Made by a program: the position numbers and the translations under genes
The notes under the pieces: model-generated
Databases searched by the model: none
Seen by the model: the letters and a program-made list of their open reading frames with translations, nothing else
What the model was told of the DNA's origin: nothing
Source of the DNA: an uncultured Methylophaga sp.
Lineage (GTDB): Bacteria; Pseudomonadota; Gammaproteobacteria; Nitrosococcales; Methylophagaceae
NCBI GenBank assembly: GCA_946885755.1
Contig: CAMPHB010000003.1
Coordinates: forward strand, 1 to 17,306
Reading direction: 5' to 3'
Length of the DNA stretch: 17,306 nt
Shown: piece after piece, positions 1-7,321 of the stretch
Layout: every line of letters begins with the position of its first letter
Numbering within the stretch: the first letter of the stretch is position 1

Positions 1-526
1 GCGTGGCACCGTTCACACACCGCAACTGGTGCGTGCCAGCCGCAGCAGTGGCCAGCAAACGCTGCAATTAATGACCGCCGCGCCGGCAGAAACCTTGCCC
101 ATGCAAAATGCCGATAATTGGCAGGCTGTGATTGACTCAATGGTCGAAGTAATTCATGGCGAACGTGGCACCGCCCGGCATATTGGTGAAAAAATGCCAT
201 TTAACATTGCCGGCAAAACCGGTACGGCGCAGGTATTTGGTATAGCGCAGGATGAAAAATACGATGCCGAAACACTGGCCAAAAAATTACATGACCATGC
301 GCTGTTTATTGCTTTTGCACCAGCAGAAGATCCAGAATTTGCTGTCGCCGTGGTTGTTGAAAATGGTGGCAGTGGCAGTAAAACAGCGGCACCCATTGCC
401 AAAAAAATGATCGAACAATATTTCGGTCTTGAATCTGATGATGCCGGTGCTACAACGGCCGGTGATAGCGCTGCAGCCGAAAATGCTGAAAATGCAGCAT
501 CGGCCACGGAGTCACAAGATGAATGA
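1..526 (+). CDS. mrdA: Penicillin-binding protein 2 (peptidoglycan DD-transpeptidase), C-terminal fragment
   Basis: This is the 3' end of a gene that enters from the left edge. The reading frame is open from base 2 and ends with TGA at 524-526, giving about 174 residues. The segment AGKTGTAQ, with its Lys codon at 215-217, is the KTG box of a class B penicillin-binding transpeptidase. The stretch AFAPAEDPEFAVAVVVENGG after it is typical of the end of PBP2/PBP3 domains. PBP2 cross-links new peptidoglycan during cell elongation as the partner of RodA, whose gene starts 8 bases before this stop. That adjacency, more than the fragment itself, separates PBP2 from PBP3. After the domain the protein ends in a roughly 30-residue tail rich in Ala, Glu and Asp, which looks disordered. 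The SxxK and SxN motifs lie upstream of the window and cannot be checked. Confidence 0.93.
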   Translation, partial: RGTVHTPQLVRASRSSGQQTLQLMTAAPAETLPMQNADNWQAVIDSMVEVIHGERGTARHIGEKMPFNIAGKTGTAQVFGIAQDEKYDAETLAKKLHDHALFIAFAPAEDPEFAVAVVVENGGSGSKTAAPIAKKMIEQYFGLESDDAGATTAGDSAAAENAENAASATESQDE

Positions 527-1649
527 GCTGTTGAATCAGCCGCGTCGCCGACCTTATCGTCCGCTGAGTTATTGGCTGCATAACAGCCATCTGGATGGCC
601 TGCTGGTACTTGGCCTGCTGGCGCTGCTCAGCGTCAGTATGGTGGTTTTATACAGTGCAGGCGGTGAGGATCTGCAACTGTCATTGCGTCAGGCGCTAAG
701 GATGTCGATTGCTTTTGTGATCTTGCTTGTTGCTGCACAAATCCATCCTGACCGGCTGCGTAATCTGGCTTATTGGGCGTATGGTTTTGGTCTGCTGTTA
801 CTGATAGCGGTACTGTTATTCGGGGATATTGGTAAAGGGGCGCAGCGCTGGCTGGATCTGGGGTTTATGCGATTTCAACCGTCTGAAATCATGAAAATAG
901 CCGTGCCGCTGCTGGTTGCAGCGTATTTGTCTGAGCGGCCGCTGGCACCATCTTTTCTGCGTATTGTCACGGCGCTGGTGATCATCGCTATTCCGACCGT
1001 ATTGATTGCCAAACAGCCGGATCTGGGTACGGCGATCCTCATCGCCAGCTCGGGGCTGGTGGTAATTTTCCTGGCGGGTATTTCCTGGAAGCTGATCTTT
1101 GGTTTTATTGCAGTATGTGCCTCGGCGGCGCCGGTTTTATGGCTGAACATGCACGATTATCAGCAGCGGCGGGTGCTGACATTTCTCAACCCGGAAACTG
1201 ATCCGCTGGGCGCTGGTTATCATATTATCCAATCGAAAATCGCTATCGGCAGTGGCGGTTTAAGTGGCCGCGGCTGGCTGCAGGGCACACAATCACATCT
1301 GGAATTTTTACCTGAGCGATCCACGGATTTTATTTTTGCGGTGATTGGTGAAGAATTCGGCTTGATTGGTGTGGTCCTATTAATCATGTTGTATTTGCTC
1401 ATCACGGCTCGCGGCCTGTTTATCGCCTCGCAGGCGCAAAGCAGTTTTGGCAGTTTGCTGGCCGGTAGTTTGGCCATTACTTTTTTGGTCTATGTTTTTG
1501 TCAATATTGGCATGGTGACCGGCTTGTTACCGGTGGTTGGCGTGCCATTACCGTTGATTAGCTATGGGGGGACTTCTATGGTGACCTTGCTGGCTGGCTT
1601 CGGTATCCTGATGTCCATACACACCCACCGGAGGATGATGTCGCCGTGA
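519..1649 (+). CDS. rodA: Peptidoglycan glycosyltransferase RodA (SEDS family)
   Basis: A polytopic inner-membrane SEDS protein of 376 residues polymerises lipid II into glycan strands together with PBP2 in the elongasome. Family signatures are visible: WLDLGFMRFQPSEIMKIA (about 111-128), KQPDLGT (165-171), ERSTDFIFAVIGEE (267-280) and PLPLISYGGTSM (344-355). Asp270 in STDFIF appears to match the essential Asp of RodA (inference from memory of the E. coli protein). About ten hydrophobic segments are present, and the length is close to the 370 residues of E. coli RodA. The ATG at 519 is chosen over an in-frame upstream ATG at 429 because a GGAG sits at 508-511 and the resulting N-terminus is a normal basic cytoplasmic one. 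The gene overlaps mrdA by 8 bases (ATGAATGA), which suggests translational coupling. Confidence 0.95.
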   Translation: MNELLNQPRRRPYRPLSYWLHNSHLDGLLVLGLLALLSVSMVVLYSAGGEDLQLSLRQALRMSIAFVILLVAAQIHPDRLRNLAYWAYGFGLLLLIAVLLFGDIGKGAQRWLDLGFMRFQPSEIMKIAVPLLVAAYLSERPLAPSFLRIVTALVIIAIPTVLIAKQPDLGTAILIASSGLVVIFLAGISWKLIFGFIAVCASAAPVLWLNMHDYQQRRVLTFLNPETDPLGAGYHIIQSKIAIGSGGLSGRGWLQGTQSHLEFLPERSTDFIFAVIGEEFGLIGVVLLIMLYLLITARGLFIASQAQSSFGSLLAGSLAITFLVYVFVNIGMVTGLLPVVGVPLPLISYGGTSMVTLLAGFGILMSIHTHRRMMSP

Positions 1650-2626
1650 GAAGCCTGATTTTATTAACTGTATTGAGTCTTACCAGTCATGTTGCGCGGG
1701 CCGAACCGGATTTGCCCGGTCTGGATGTCTTTATTGATGAAATGGTCGAGGAGCATCAGTTTGATGCGGCCGAACTGCGAGCGGCGTTTGCTGAGGTTGA
1801 AGTTAAAGACAGTATTCTCAAAGCGATTGCCCGGCCGGCTGAAAAAGCCAAGCCCTGGTATGAATATCGTAATATTTTTCTGGATCAGGCACGCATACAT
1901 GCCGGCGCGGAGTTCTGGCAAGAGCATGCTGATACCTTAAAGGCCGCTGAGCAAACTTACGGTGTGCCGGCCGAAGTTATTCTGGCTATTCTGGGTGTTG
2001 AAACCCGTTTTGGTGGCAATGTTGGCAGTTTCCGGGTGATTGATGCCTTATCAACGCTGGCATTTCAGTATCCGCCGCGCAGCAAGTTTTTTCGCAGCGA
2101 ACTCAAACATTTTCTGATTCTGACCCGTGAAGAAGCCATGCCGCCACTGGAACCGATCGGTTCTTATGCCGGTGCGATGGGATTAGGGCAGTTTATGCCC
2201 AGCAGTTACCGGGCCTATGCGATAGATTTTGATGCTGATGGCCATCGCGATATCTGGACCAATCCGGTCGATGCCATTGGCAGTATTGCTAACTATTTGC
2301 ATGAGCATGGCTGGCGTGCCGGTGAGAGTATTGTGCATCAGACAACAGCAGCCAATGATCAAATACCGGAAGCTTTGATCAAGCGTGGTTTAAAACCGTC
2401 GGTCAGCCGTGATGAAGCGGCCGCAGCCGGGTTGTCTTTGGACAACCTGCCTGCTGATGCTGAGGTATTTAATGTATTCAGTCTTGAGCAGCGTCATGAC
2501 AATGAGCTGTGGCTTGGCCGGCAGAATTTTTATGCTATTACCCGTTATAATCACAGCCAGATGTACGCCATGGCAGTTGTTGATTTGGCAGAGGCGATTC
2601 GGGCGAGATATGAGCGGATTCAATGA
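1646..2626 (+). CDS. mltB: Membrane-bound/periplasmic lytic murein transglycosylase B (MltB/SltB family)
   Basis: This 326-residue family GH103 lytic transglycosylase cleaves the MurNAc-GlcNAc bond of peptidoglycan to give 1,6-anhydromuropeptides. The catalytic Glu is Glu119 in AILGVETRFGG, matching the GVETRYG motif of E. coli MltB, and GAMGLGQFMPSSY (about 176-188) is the second hallmark. The N-terminus (residues 1-19, ending VARA) is a standard signal peptide with no lipobox Cys. The mature enzyme therefore looks soluble and periplasmic, like Pseudomonas SltB1, rather than lipid-anchored like E. coli MltB. The start is a GTG overlapping the rodA stop by 4 bases (GTGA), with GAGGA at 1631-1635 as ribosome-binding site. 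Co-location with rodA, rlpA and dacA places it in side-wall growth and turnover. Confidence 0.93.
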   Translation: MRSLILLTVLSLTSHVARAEPDLPGLDVFIDEMVEEHQFDAAELRAAFAEVEVKDSILKAIARPAEKAKPWYEYRNIFLDQARIHAGAEFWQEHADTLKAAEQTYGVPAEVILAILGVETRFGGNVGSFRVIDALSTLAFQYPPRSKFFRSELKHFLILTREEAMPPLEPIGSYAGAMGLGQFMPSSYRAYAIDFDADGHRDIWTNPVDAIGSIANYLHEHGWRAGESIVHQTTAANDQIPEALIKRGLKPSVSRDEAAAAGLSLDNLPADAEVFNVFSLEQRHDNELWLGRQNFYAITRYNHSQMYAMAVVDLAEAIRARYERIQ

Positions 2627-3453
2627 CTTATAAAAGTTTCCGGCTAACACTGACAGCGCTTATCAGTGTCTGGCTGGTGGCTTGTGGCGGGGTCACTGAG
2701 GTTCAGGACAGCGCACCGGCAACACCGCCTAAAGCCGAACAAATGCGTGATGCGGTGCCCAAAAATGAACCGCGCAGCAAATACGGCAATCCACGCAATT
2801 ACGAAGTATTTGGTAAAACCTATTACACACTGGCCAGCAGTGAAGGCTATGTGGAACGTGGTATTGCCTCATGGTATGGCAATAAATTTCATGGCCGGCG
2901 CACATCCAGCGGTGAGCCTTACGATATGTACAAAATGACGGCAGCACATAAAACTTTGCCGCTGCCATCGTATGCCGAAGTCACTAATCTGGATAATGGT
3001 CGCAAAGTCGTGGTGCGTATCAATGATCGCGGACCATTTCATGGTGATCGGCTGATTGATTTGTCGTATAGTGCCGCCACCAAATTGGGTATTACCGCCA
3101 AAGGCACCGGCCGTGTTGAAGTCCGGGCTATCAATGCTGACAACTATGCTGCGCAGCCTGATATTCAACCACAGCAAGTGGCGGTGCAAGATAATACGCT
3201 GGCGAGTGTTGCGCTGTTTTTGCAGGTGGGGGCTTTCAGTACCTTAAGCAAAGCAGAACAAATTAAACAGCGGATTCAGCAGCAAATCAGCGAGCGGGTG
3301 CAGATCAAATCCTTTAATGGACAGGGCGTTCCTTTGTATCGTGTCAGATTAGGCCCGCTGGCGAGTGCCGAAGCCGCTCAACGCATTACACAGCGTTTAT
3401 TAAGTATGGGGTATCGCGATACCCAATTGATCACCGAACAACACACCAACTGA
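2623..3453 (+). CDS. rlpA: RlpA lipoprotein, septal-type lytic transglycosylase with DPBB and SPOR domains
   Basis: A 276-residue outer-membrane-type lipoprotein. A signal peptide ends in the lipobox LVAC, with Cys21 as the lipidated residue. A linker follows, then a double-psi beta-barrel domain (about 79-170) with GIASWYGNKFHGRRTSSGE and NDRGPFHGDRLIDLS, and a C-terminal SPOR domain (about 197-272, starting FLQVGAFS and containing YRVRLGPL). In Pseudomonas aeruginosa RlpA the DPBB domain cleaves glycan strands lacking stem peptides and SPOR targets denuded septal glycan. The conserved WYG-FHG, TAAH and NDRGPF segments suggest the enzyme is active here too, whereas the E. coli homologue appears inactive. 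The gene overlaps mltB by 4 bases (ATGA). No strong Shine-Dalgarno is visible, so translation is probably coupled to mltB. Confidence 0.94.
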   Translation: MTYKSFRLTLTALISVWLVACGGVTEVQDSAPATPPKAEQMRDAVPKNEPRSKYGNPRNYEVFGKTYYTLASSEGYVERGIASWYGNKFHGRRTSSGEPYDMYKMTAAHKTLPLPSYAEVTNLDNGRKVVVRINDRGPFHGDRLIDLSYSAATKLGITAKGTGRVEVRAINADNYAAQPDIQPQQVAVQDNTLASVALFLQVGAFSTLSKAEQIKQRIQQQISERVQIKSFNGQGVPLYRVRLGPLASAEAAQRITQRLLSMGYRDTQLITEQHTN

Positions 3454-3461
3454 GAGATAGC

Positions 3462-4613
3462 ATGATTAAATTGTTCAAAAACCTTCTCATTTCCGTTGCC
3501 ATTATGACAATCAGCACCGCCGGTTTTGCCGGTGTTGTGGTGCCAAAACCGGCCGCGCCGGGCATTGCCGCTGAGTCCTATATTTTGATGGATCATGATA
3601 GTGGTGAAGTGCTTGCCGAAAATGCTGCCGATGAGCGGCTGCCGCCAGCGAGTATTACCAAGCTGATGACTTCTTATGTGGTTTCGCATGAGCTTGAAGC
3701 TGGCAATATCAAACTCGAAGACGAAGTGCTGATCAGTGAAAACGCCTGGCGCATGATTGGTTCACGCAGCTTTATTGAAGTGAATACCAAAGTGCCGGTT
3801 GAGGCATTGCTGCGCGGTATGATTGTACAGTCGGGTAATGATGCCGCTGTGGCGCTGGCAGAGCATATTGCCGGCAGTGAAGAGGTGTTTGCGCAAATGA
3901 TGAATCAGTATGCGCAGCAGTTGGGTATGACCAACACCAACTTCATGAACTCGACCGGTTTGCCGGATCCAGAGCATTACACGACGGCCCGCGATATTGC
4001 GATTTTATCTTCAGCTTTGATTCGTGATTTCCCCGAGCATTACGAATGGTATGCCGAAAAGGAATATACCTATAACGGCATTACCCAGCACAATCGCAAC
4101 AAATTGCTGTGGCGTGATAACAGTGTCGATGGTCTGAAAACGGGTCATACCGAAGAAGCCGGTTATTGCTTGTCGGCCTCTGCCAAGCGGGATGGTATGA
4201 GGCTGATTGCTGTGGTGCTCGGTACAAGCAGTGATAATGCCCGTGCTCAGGAAATCCAGAAATTGTTTAACTATGGTTTCCGTTTCTTTGAAACCCATCC
4301 GGTATCTGCCGCCGGCGAAAAAATCACTGACAGTAAAGGTTGGAAAGGTGCTGCTGACACGGGTGATTTAGGTCTGGCACAAGGCTTTTACGTCACCGTT
4401 CCGCGTGGTCAATATAAAGATCTGCAAGCTGTCAGCAATTTACAGCAACCCATGATTGCGCCCATTGCTGCTGGTGCGGAGCTGGGTGAAGTTGAAGTGC
4501 GTCTTGGTGAAGAAATCATTACCACACAAAAGCTGGTGGCACTGAATGATGTGGAAAAAGGCAGCTGGTGGCGCCGGCTGATTGACAGTCTGTTACTGTT
4601 GATTTGGGGCTAA
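3462..4613 (+). CDS. dacA: D-alanyl-D-alanine carboxypeptidase, PBP5/6 family
   Basis: This 383-residue low-molecular-weight penicillin-binding protein removes the terminal D-Ala from peptidoglycan pentapeptides, releasing free D-alanine in the periplasm. The three active-site motifs are clear: S64-I-T-K67 (SxxK), S124-G-N126 and K226-T-G228. A signal peptide ends near residue 23 (GFA|G). The C-terminus, GSWWRRLIDSLLLLIWG, is an amphipathic helix of the kind that anchors PBP5 to the outer face of the inner membrane. Family domains present are Peptidase_S11 followed by the PBP5 C-terminal beta domain. The gene starts 8 bases after the rlpA stop with GAGAG at about 3452-3456. It lies in the same gene train and is followed after 3 bases by dat. 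Confidence 0.96.
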   Translation: MIKLFKNLLISVAIMTISTAGFAGVVVPKPAAPGIAAESYILMDHDSGEVLAENAADERLPPASITKLMTSYVVSHELEAGNIKLEDEVLISENAWRMIGSRSFIEVNTKVPVEALLRGMIVQSGNDAAVALAEHIAGSEEVFAQMMNQYAQQLGMTNTNFMNSTGLPDPEHYTTARDIAILSSALIRDFPEHYEWYAEKEYTYNGITQHNRNKLLWRDNSVDGLKTGHTEEAGYCLSASAKRDGMRLIAVVLGTSSDNARAQEIQKLFNYGFRFFETHPVSAAGEKITDSKGWKGAADTGDLGLAQGFYVTVPRGQYKDLQAVSNLQQPMIAPIAAGAELGEVEVRLGEEIITTQKLVALNDVEKGSWWRRLIDSLLLLIWG

Positions 4614-4616
4614 TCA

Positions 4617-5468
4617 GTGCCGGTTGTTTATCTGAATGGCCGTTTTATCGCGGCCGAAGATGCCAAAGTCTCGGTGCTGGATCGCGGCTATCTGTTTGGT
4701 GACGGCATTTACGAGGTTATTCCCGTATATCAAAGTAAACCGTTTTTGCTGCAAGGTCATTTAGCCCGTCTGCAACGCAGTCTTGATGGCATTGCGCTGA
4801 ACAATCCGCTGGATAATGTGTCCTGGGAAACTTTAATTAACGACTTGGTCAGTCAGAACGGTGGCGGTGATCAATCGGTTTATTTACAAATTACCCGGGG
4901 CGCGGCGGCCAAGCGTGATCATATTTTCCCTCAGGCAGTATCAGCGGGGATTTTTATCATGAGTAATCCGCTGCATTCAGTGCCAGTCGAATGGCACCAA
5001 CAAGGCATTCAATGTATTACCGTTGACGATATCCGCTGGCAGCGTTGTGATATCAAGGCAATTGCCTTATTGGCTAACTGCCTGATGAAACAGCGTGCTG
5101 AGGAAGCCGGTGCGCAGGAAGCATTATTATTGCGTGATGGCAAACTGACAGAAGGCGCAGCCAGTAATGCCTATGTTGTGCTTGATGGTGAAATAATTAC
5201 TGCGCCCAGCGGCCCAGAGATTTTATCGGGTATTACCCGTGATTTAATATTGGAACTGGCTGAGCAAGCAGATTGTAAAGTGCAGCAGCGATTTGCCAGT
5301 AAAGCAGAATTACGCGGCGCGGATGAAATCTGGATCAGCAGTTCGACCAAAGAGTTGGTGCCGGTAACATTGCTTGACGGCAACCCGGTCGGCACCGGAC
5401 AGCCCGGACCAATCTGGCAGGATCTGCACCAGCGCTTTCAGCAATACAAAAGCGAGGTATTGGCATGA
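4617..5468 (+). CDS. dat: Class IV PLP aminotransferase, probable D-amino acid (D-alanine) transaminase
   Basis: A 283-residue fold-type IV PLP enzyme. The expected reaction is transamination between D-alanine and 2-oxoglutarate to give pyruvate and D-glutamate. Lys147 in CDIKAIALLANC matches the PLP Lys of Bacillus D-amino acid aminotransferase, and R100-D-H102 in AAAKRDHIFP fits the RxH motif associated with D-amino acid carboxylate binding. LDRGYLFGDGIYEVIPVY (21-38), TEGAASNAYVV (about 178-188) and LSGITRD are family signatures. The start is GTG at 4617, 3 bases after the dacA stop, and gives MPVVYLNG, the normal N-terminus. The stop overlaps the next ATG by 4 bases. Its position next to dacA suggests recycling of released D-Ala, or supply of D-Glu. 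A branched-chain or 4-amino-4-deoxychorismate specificity cannot be excluded from sequence alone. Confidence 0.87.
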   Translation: MPVVYLNGRFIAAEDAKVSVLDRGYLFGDGIYEVIPVYQSKPFLLQGHLARLQRSLDGIALNNPLDNVSWETLINDLVSQNGGGDQSVYLQITRGAAAKRDHIFPQAVSAGIFIMSNPLHSVPVEWHQQGIQCITVDDIRWQRCDIKAIALLANCLMKQRAEEAGAQEALLLRDGKLTEGAASNAYVVLDGEIITAPSGPEILSGITRDLILELAEQADCKVQQRFASKAELRGADEIWISSSTKELVPVTLLDGNPVGTGQPGPIWQDLHQRFQQYKSEVLA

Positions 5469-5740
5469 CCACGCCGGAACAACCAGAAACCCTGCTGGAA
5501 TTTCCCTGTGCATATCCGATAAAAGCAATGGGTGAAAGCAGCGCCGATTTTGATGCGGTTGTGGTGGAAATCATTCGCCGGCATGTGCAGAGTTTGACTG
5601 AAAATGCGGTCAGCAGCCGGCAGAGCAGTGGTGGTAAATTCACCTCGGTAACGGTGACCATTGAGGCGACCAGCAAAGCGCAACTGGATGCGATTTATCA
5701 GGATTTGACCGATCATCCGCGGATCAAATACGCGCTGTAA
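5465..5740 (+). CDS. ybeD: YbeD family protein (DUF493)
   Basis: A 91-residue cytosolic protein with the DUF493/YbeD signature: LLEFPCAYPIKAMG near the N-terminus, then a middle helix ending in IIRRH, and a C-terminal SVTVTIEAT strand followed by a helix and RIKYAL. E. coli YbeD is 87 residues and has an ACT-like ferredoxin fold. Its role is not established, though it is nearly always next to lipB, which suggests a link with lipoate metabolism or its regulation. Here too it sits directly before lipB: its TAA stop shares one base with the lipB ATG (TAATG), and its own ATG overlaps the dat stop. Translation is probably coupled through all three genes. Confidence 0.9.
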   Translation: MTTPEQPETLLEFPCAYPIKAMGESSADFDAVVVEIIRRHVQSLTENAVSSRQSSGGKFTSVTVTIEATSKAQLDAIYQDLTDHPRIKYAL

Positions 5741-6345
5741 TGATTATCCGTGATTTGGGCATCAAGCCCTATCAGCTGGTCTGGGCGGATATGCAGCAAT
5801 TTACCGGGCAGCGACTTGCTGATAGCGAAGATGAATTATGGCTGTTAGAGCATCCGCCGGTATTTACCCTTGGCCGTAATGGCAAAACCGAGCACTTACT
5901 GGATACCGATGCGATTCCGGTGGTGAAAACCGATCGTGGTGGTCAGGTGACATATCATGGCCCCGGCCAGTTAATAGGCTATACACTGCTAGATCTGCGC
6001 AGGTTAGGTATCGGCGTCCGGCAAATGGTAACCGTGCTGGAAAACACCATTATCGCAGTGCTGGCGGATTTTAATATCAAAGCCGTGGCGCGTGCTGATG
6101 CGCCGGGTGTTTATGTCGATCATGCTAAAATTGCCGCTTTGGGTCTGCGTGTTAAAAATGGTGCCTGTTATCATGGCGTCAGTTTTAACATCGATATGGA
6201 CTTATCGCCATTTGCCCGTATTAATCCCTGTGGTTTTGCCGGTATGGCCGTCACCGATTGCCGGCAACTGGGCATTGAAATCAGCATGGCTGAGGCAAAA
6301 ACAGCATTCAGCGAGGCATTAACTGCGCAGTTGGCAAAGGTTTAA
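5740..6345 (+). CDS. lipB: Octanoyl-[acyl carrier protein]:protein N-octanoyltransferase LipB
   Basis: A 201-residue cytosolic enzyme that moves the octanoyl group from octanoyl-ACP to a lysine of lipoyl domains (E2 subunits of 2-oxoacid dehydrogenases and GcvH), the first step of de novo lipoylation. The LipB signature [17 protein letters not shown] lies at about 65-81. The catalytic Cys-Lys pair is visible as Cys164 in INPCG and Lys130 in [11 protein letters not shown], and GVSFNID follows at about 146-152. Length is normal for the family. The gene is followed by lipA after one base, giving the standard lipB-lipA arrangement. The start overlaps the ybeD stop by one base, so translation probably continues by reinitiation. 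Confidence 0.97.
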   Translation: MIIRDLGIKPYQLVWADMQQFTGQRLADSEDELWLLEHPPVFTLGRNGKTEHLLDTDAIPVVKTDRGGQVTYHGPGQLIGYTLLDLRRLGIGVRQMVTVLENTIIAVLADFNIKAVARADAPGVYVDHAKIAALGLRVKNGACYHGVSFNIDMDLSPFARINPCGFAGMAVTDCRQLGIEISMAEAKTAFSEALTAQLAKV

Positions 6346-6346
6346 T

Positions 6347-7300
6347 ATGACACAAAGCACCGAAAAACGTGATGTCAAAGCGCTGAAAGGCGAGTCTAAA
6401 GTATCGCGTATTCCCATTAAAATTGTGCCCTCTGAGCCTAAGCGTAAACCCAGCTGGATCCGCGCTCAGGCACAGGGACATCCAGAAGTACAACGCATCA
6501 AAAAAATGCTGCGTGAGCATAATTTGCATACCGTTTGTGAAGAAGCTGCCTGCCCCAATTTAGGGGAGTGTTTTGCCCACGGTACAGCGACGTTTCTGAT
6601 CATGGGCAATATTTGCACGCGGCGTTGCCCGTTTTGTGATGTTGCCCATGGCCGGCCGGATCCGCTTGATGAAGCTGAACCGCAGCACTTGGCGCAAACC
6701 ATTGCCGCAATGCAGCTCAAGCATGTTGTGGTGACATCAGTCGATCGTGATGATTTGCGTGACGGCGGTGCCGGACACTTTTCCCGCTGCATCAGCGAAA
6801 TCCGCCGCCAGTCTCCACAGACTCGTATTGAAGTGTTGGTACCTGATTTCCGTGGCCGGATGGATGCGGCACTGGAGATTCTGGCGGACAATCCGCCAGA
6901 TATTTTTAATCATAATCTGGAATCGATTCCGCGCCTGTATAAAGCGGTGCGCCCGGGTTCAGACTATGACTGGTCGCTGGATTTAATCGAACGCTTTCAG
7001 CAGGCTCATCCTGAGGTGCCAACTAAATCTGGTTTGATGCTGGGTTTGGGTGAGTCGATTGATGAAGTCAAACAAGTGCTGCGTGATCTGCGCGAACATG
7101 GTTGCCGAATGCTGACTTTGGGACAATACTTACAACCCAGTCGTCACCATTTACCGGTTGAGCGATTTGTCACGCCGGAAGAATTCTCAGACCTGGCGGA
7201 ATTTGCCAAATCGCTGGGTTTTGAACAAGTCGCCAGCGGACCGATGGTGCGATCCTCATATCATGCGGATTTACAGGCAGCCGGAGATTTTGTCGCCTGA
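6347..7300 (+). CDS. lipA: Lipoyl synthase LipA (radical SAM)
   Basis: A 317-residue radical SAM enzyme that inserts two sulfur atoms into the octanoyl chain placed by LipB, giving the lipoyl cofactor. Both iron-sulfur clusters are represented: the auxiliary, sacrificial cluster by C64-x4-C69-x5-C75 ([13 protein letters not shown]), and the radical SAM cluster by C90-x3-C94-x2-C97 (CTRRCPFC). The C-terminal RSSYHAD (302-308) is the conserved segment whose serine ligates the auxiliary cluster. [17 protein letters not shown] and LGQYLQPS are further LipA hallmarks. An AAGG lies about 6 bases before the ATG. The enzyme acts in the cytosol on the same lipoyl domains as LipB. The gene ends 21 bases before the flavoprotein gene. 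Confidence 0.98.
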   Translation: MTQSTEKRDVKALKGESKVSRIPIKIVPSEPKRKPSWIRAQAQGHPEVQRIKKMLREHNLHTVCEEAACPNLGECFAHGTATFLIMGNICTRRCPFCDVAHGRPDPLDEAEPQHLAQTIAAMQLKHVVVTSVDRDDLRDGGAGHFSRCISEIRRQSPQTRIEVLVPDFRGRMDAALEILADNPPDIFNHNLESIPRLYKAVRPGSDYDWSLDLIERFQQAHPEVPTKSGLMLGLGESIDEVKQVLRDLREHGCRMLTLGQYLQPSRHHLPVERFVTPEEFSDLAEFAKSLGFEQVASGPMVRSSYHADLQAAGDFVA

Positions 7301-7309
7301 TCCCAGACC

Positions 7310-7316
7310 AGGAGGT
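7310..7316 (+). promoter_or_regulatory. Strong ribosome binding site of the flavoprotein gene
   Basis: AGGAGGT is a near-perfect anti-16S match, 5 bases before the ATG at 7322. It decides that start over the GTG at 7319, which would leave only 2 bases of spacing. It is clearly stronger than the ribosome sites of the upstream genes, which rely on overlap. This suggests the flavoprotein is translated independently and well even if it shares the lipA transcript. Confidence 0.8.
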
Positions 7317-7321
7317 CAGTG

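Noticed and set aside
429..518. Upstream in-frame ATG that would lengthen RodA by 30 residues
   Set aside because: It lies deep inside mrdA, has no ribosome site, and gives a non-family N-terminus. The ATG at 519 has GGAG at proper spacing.
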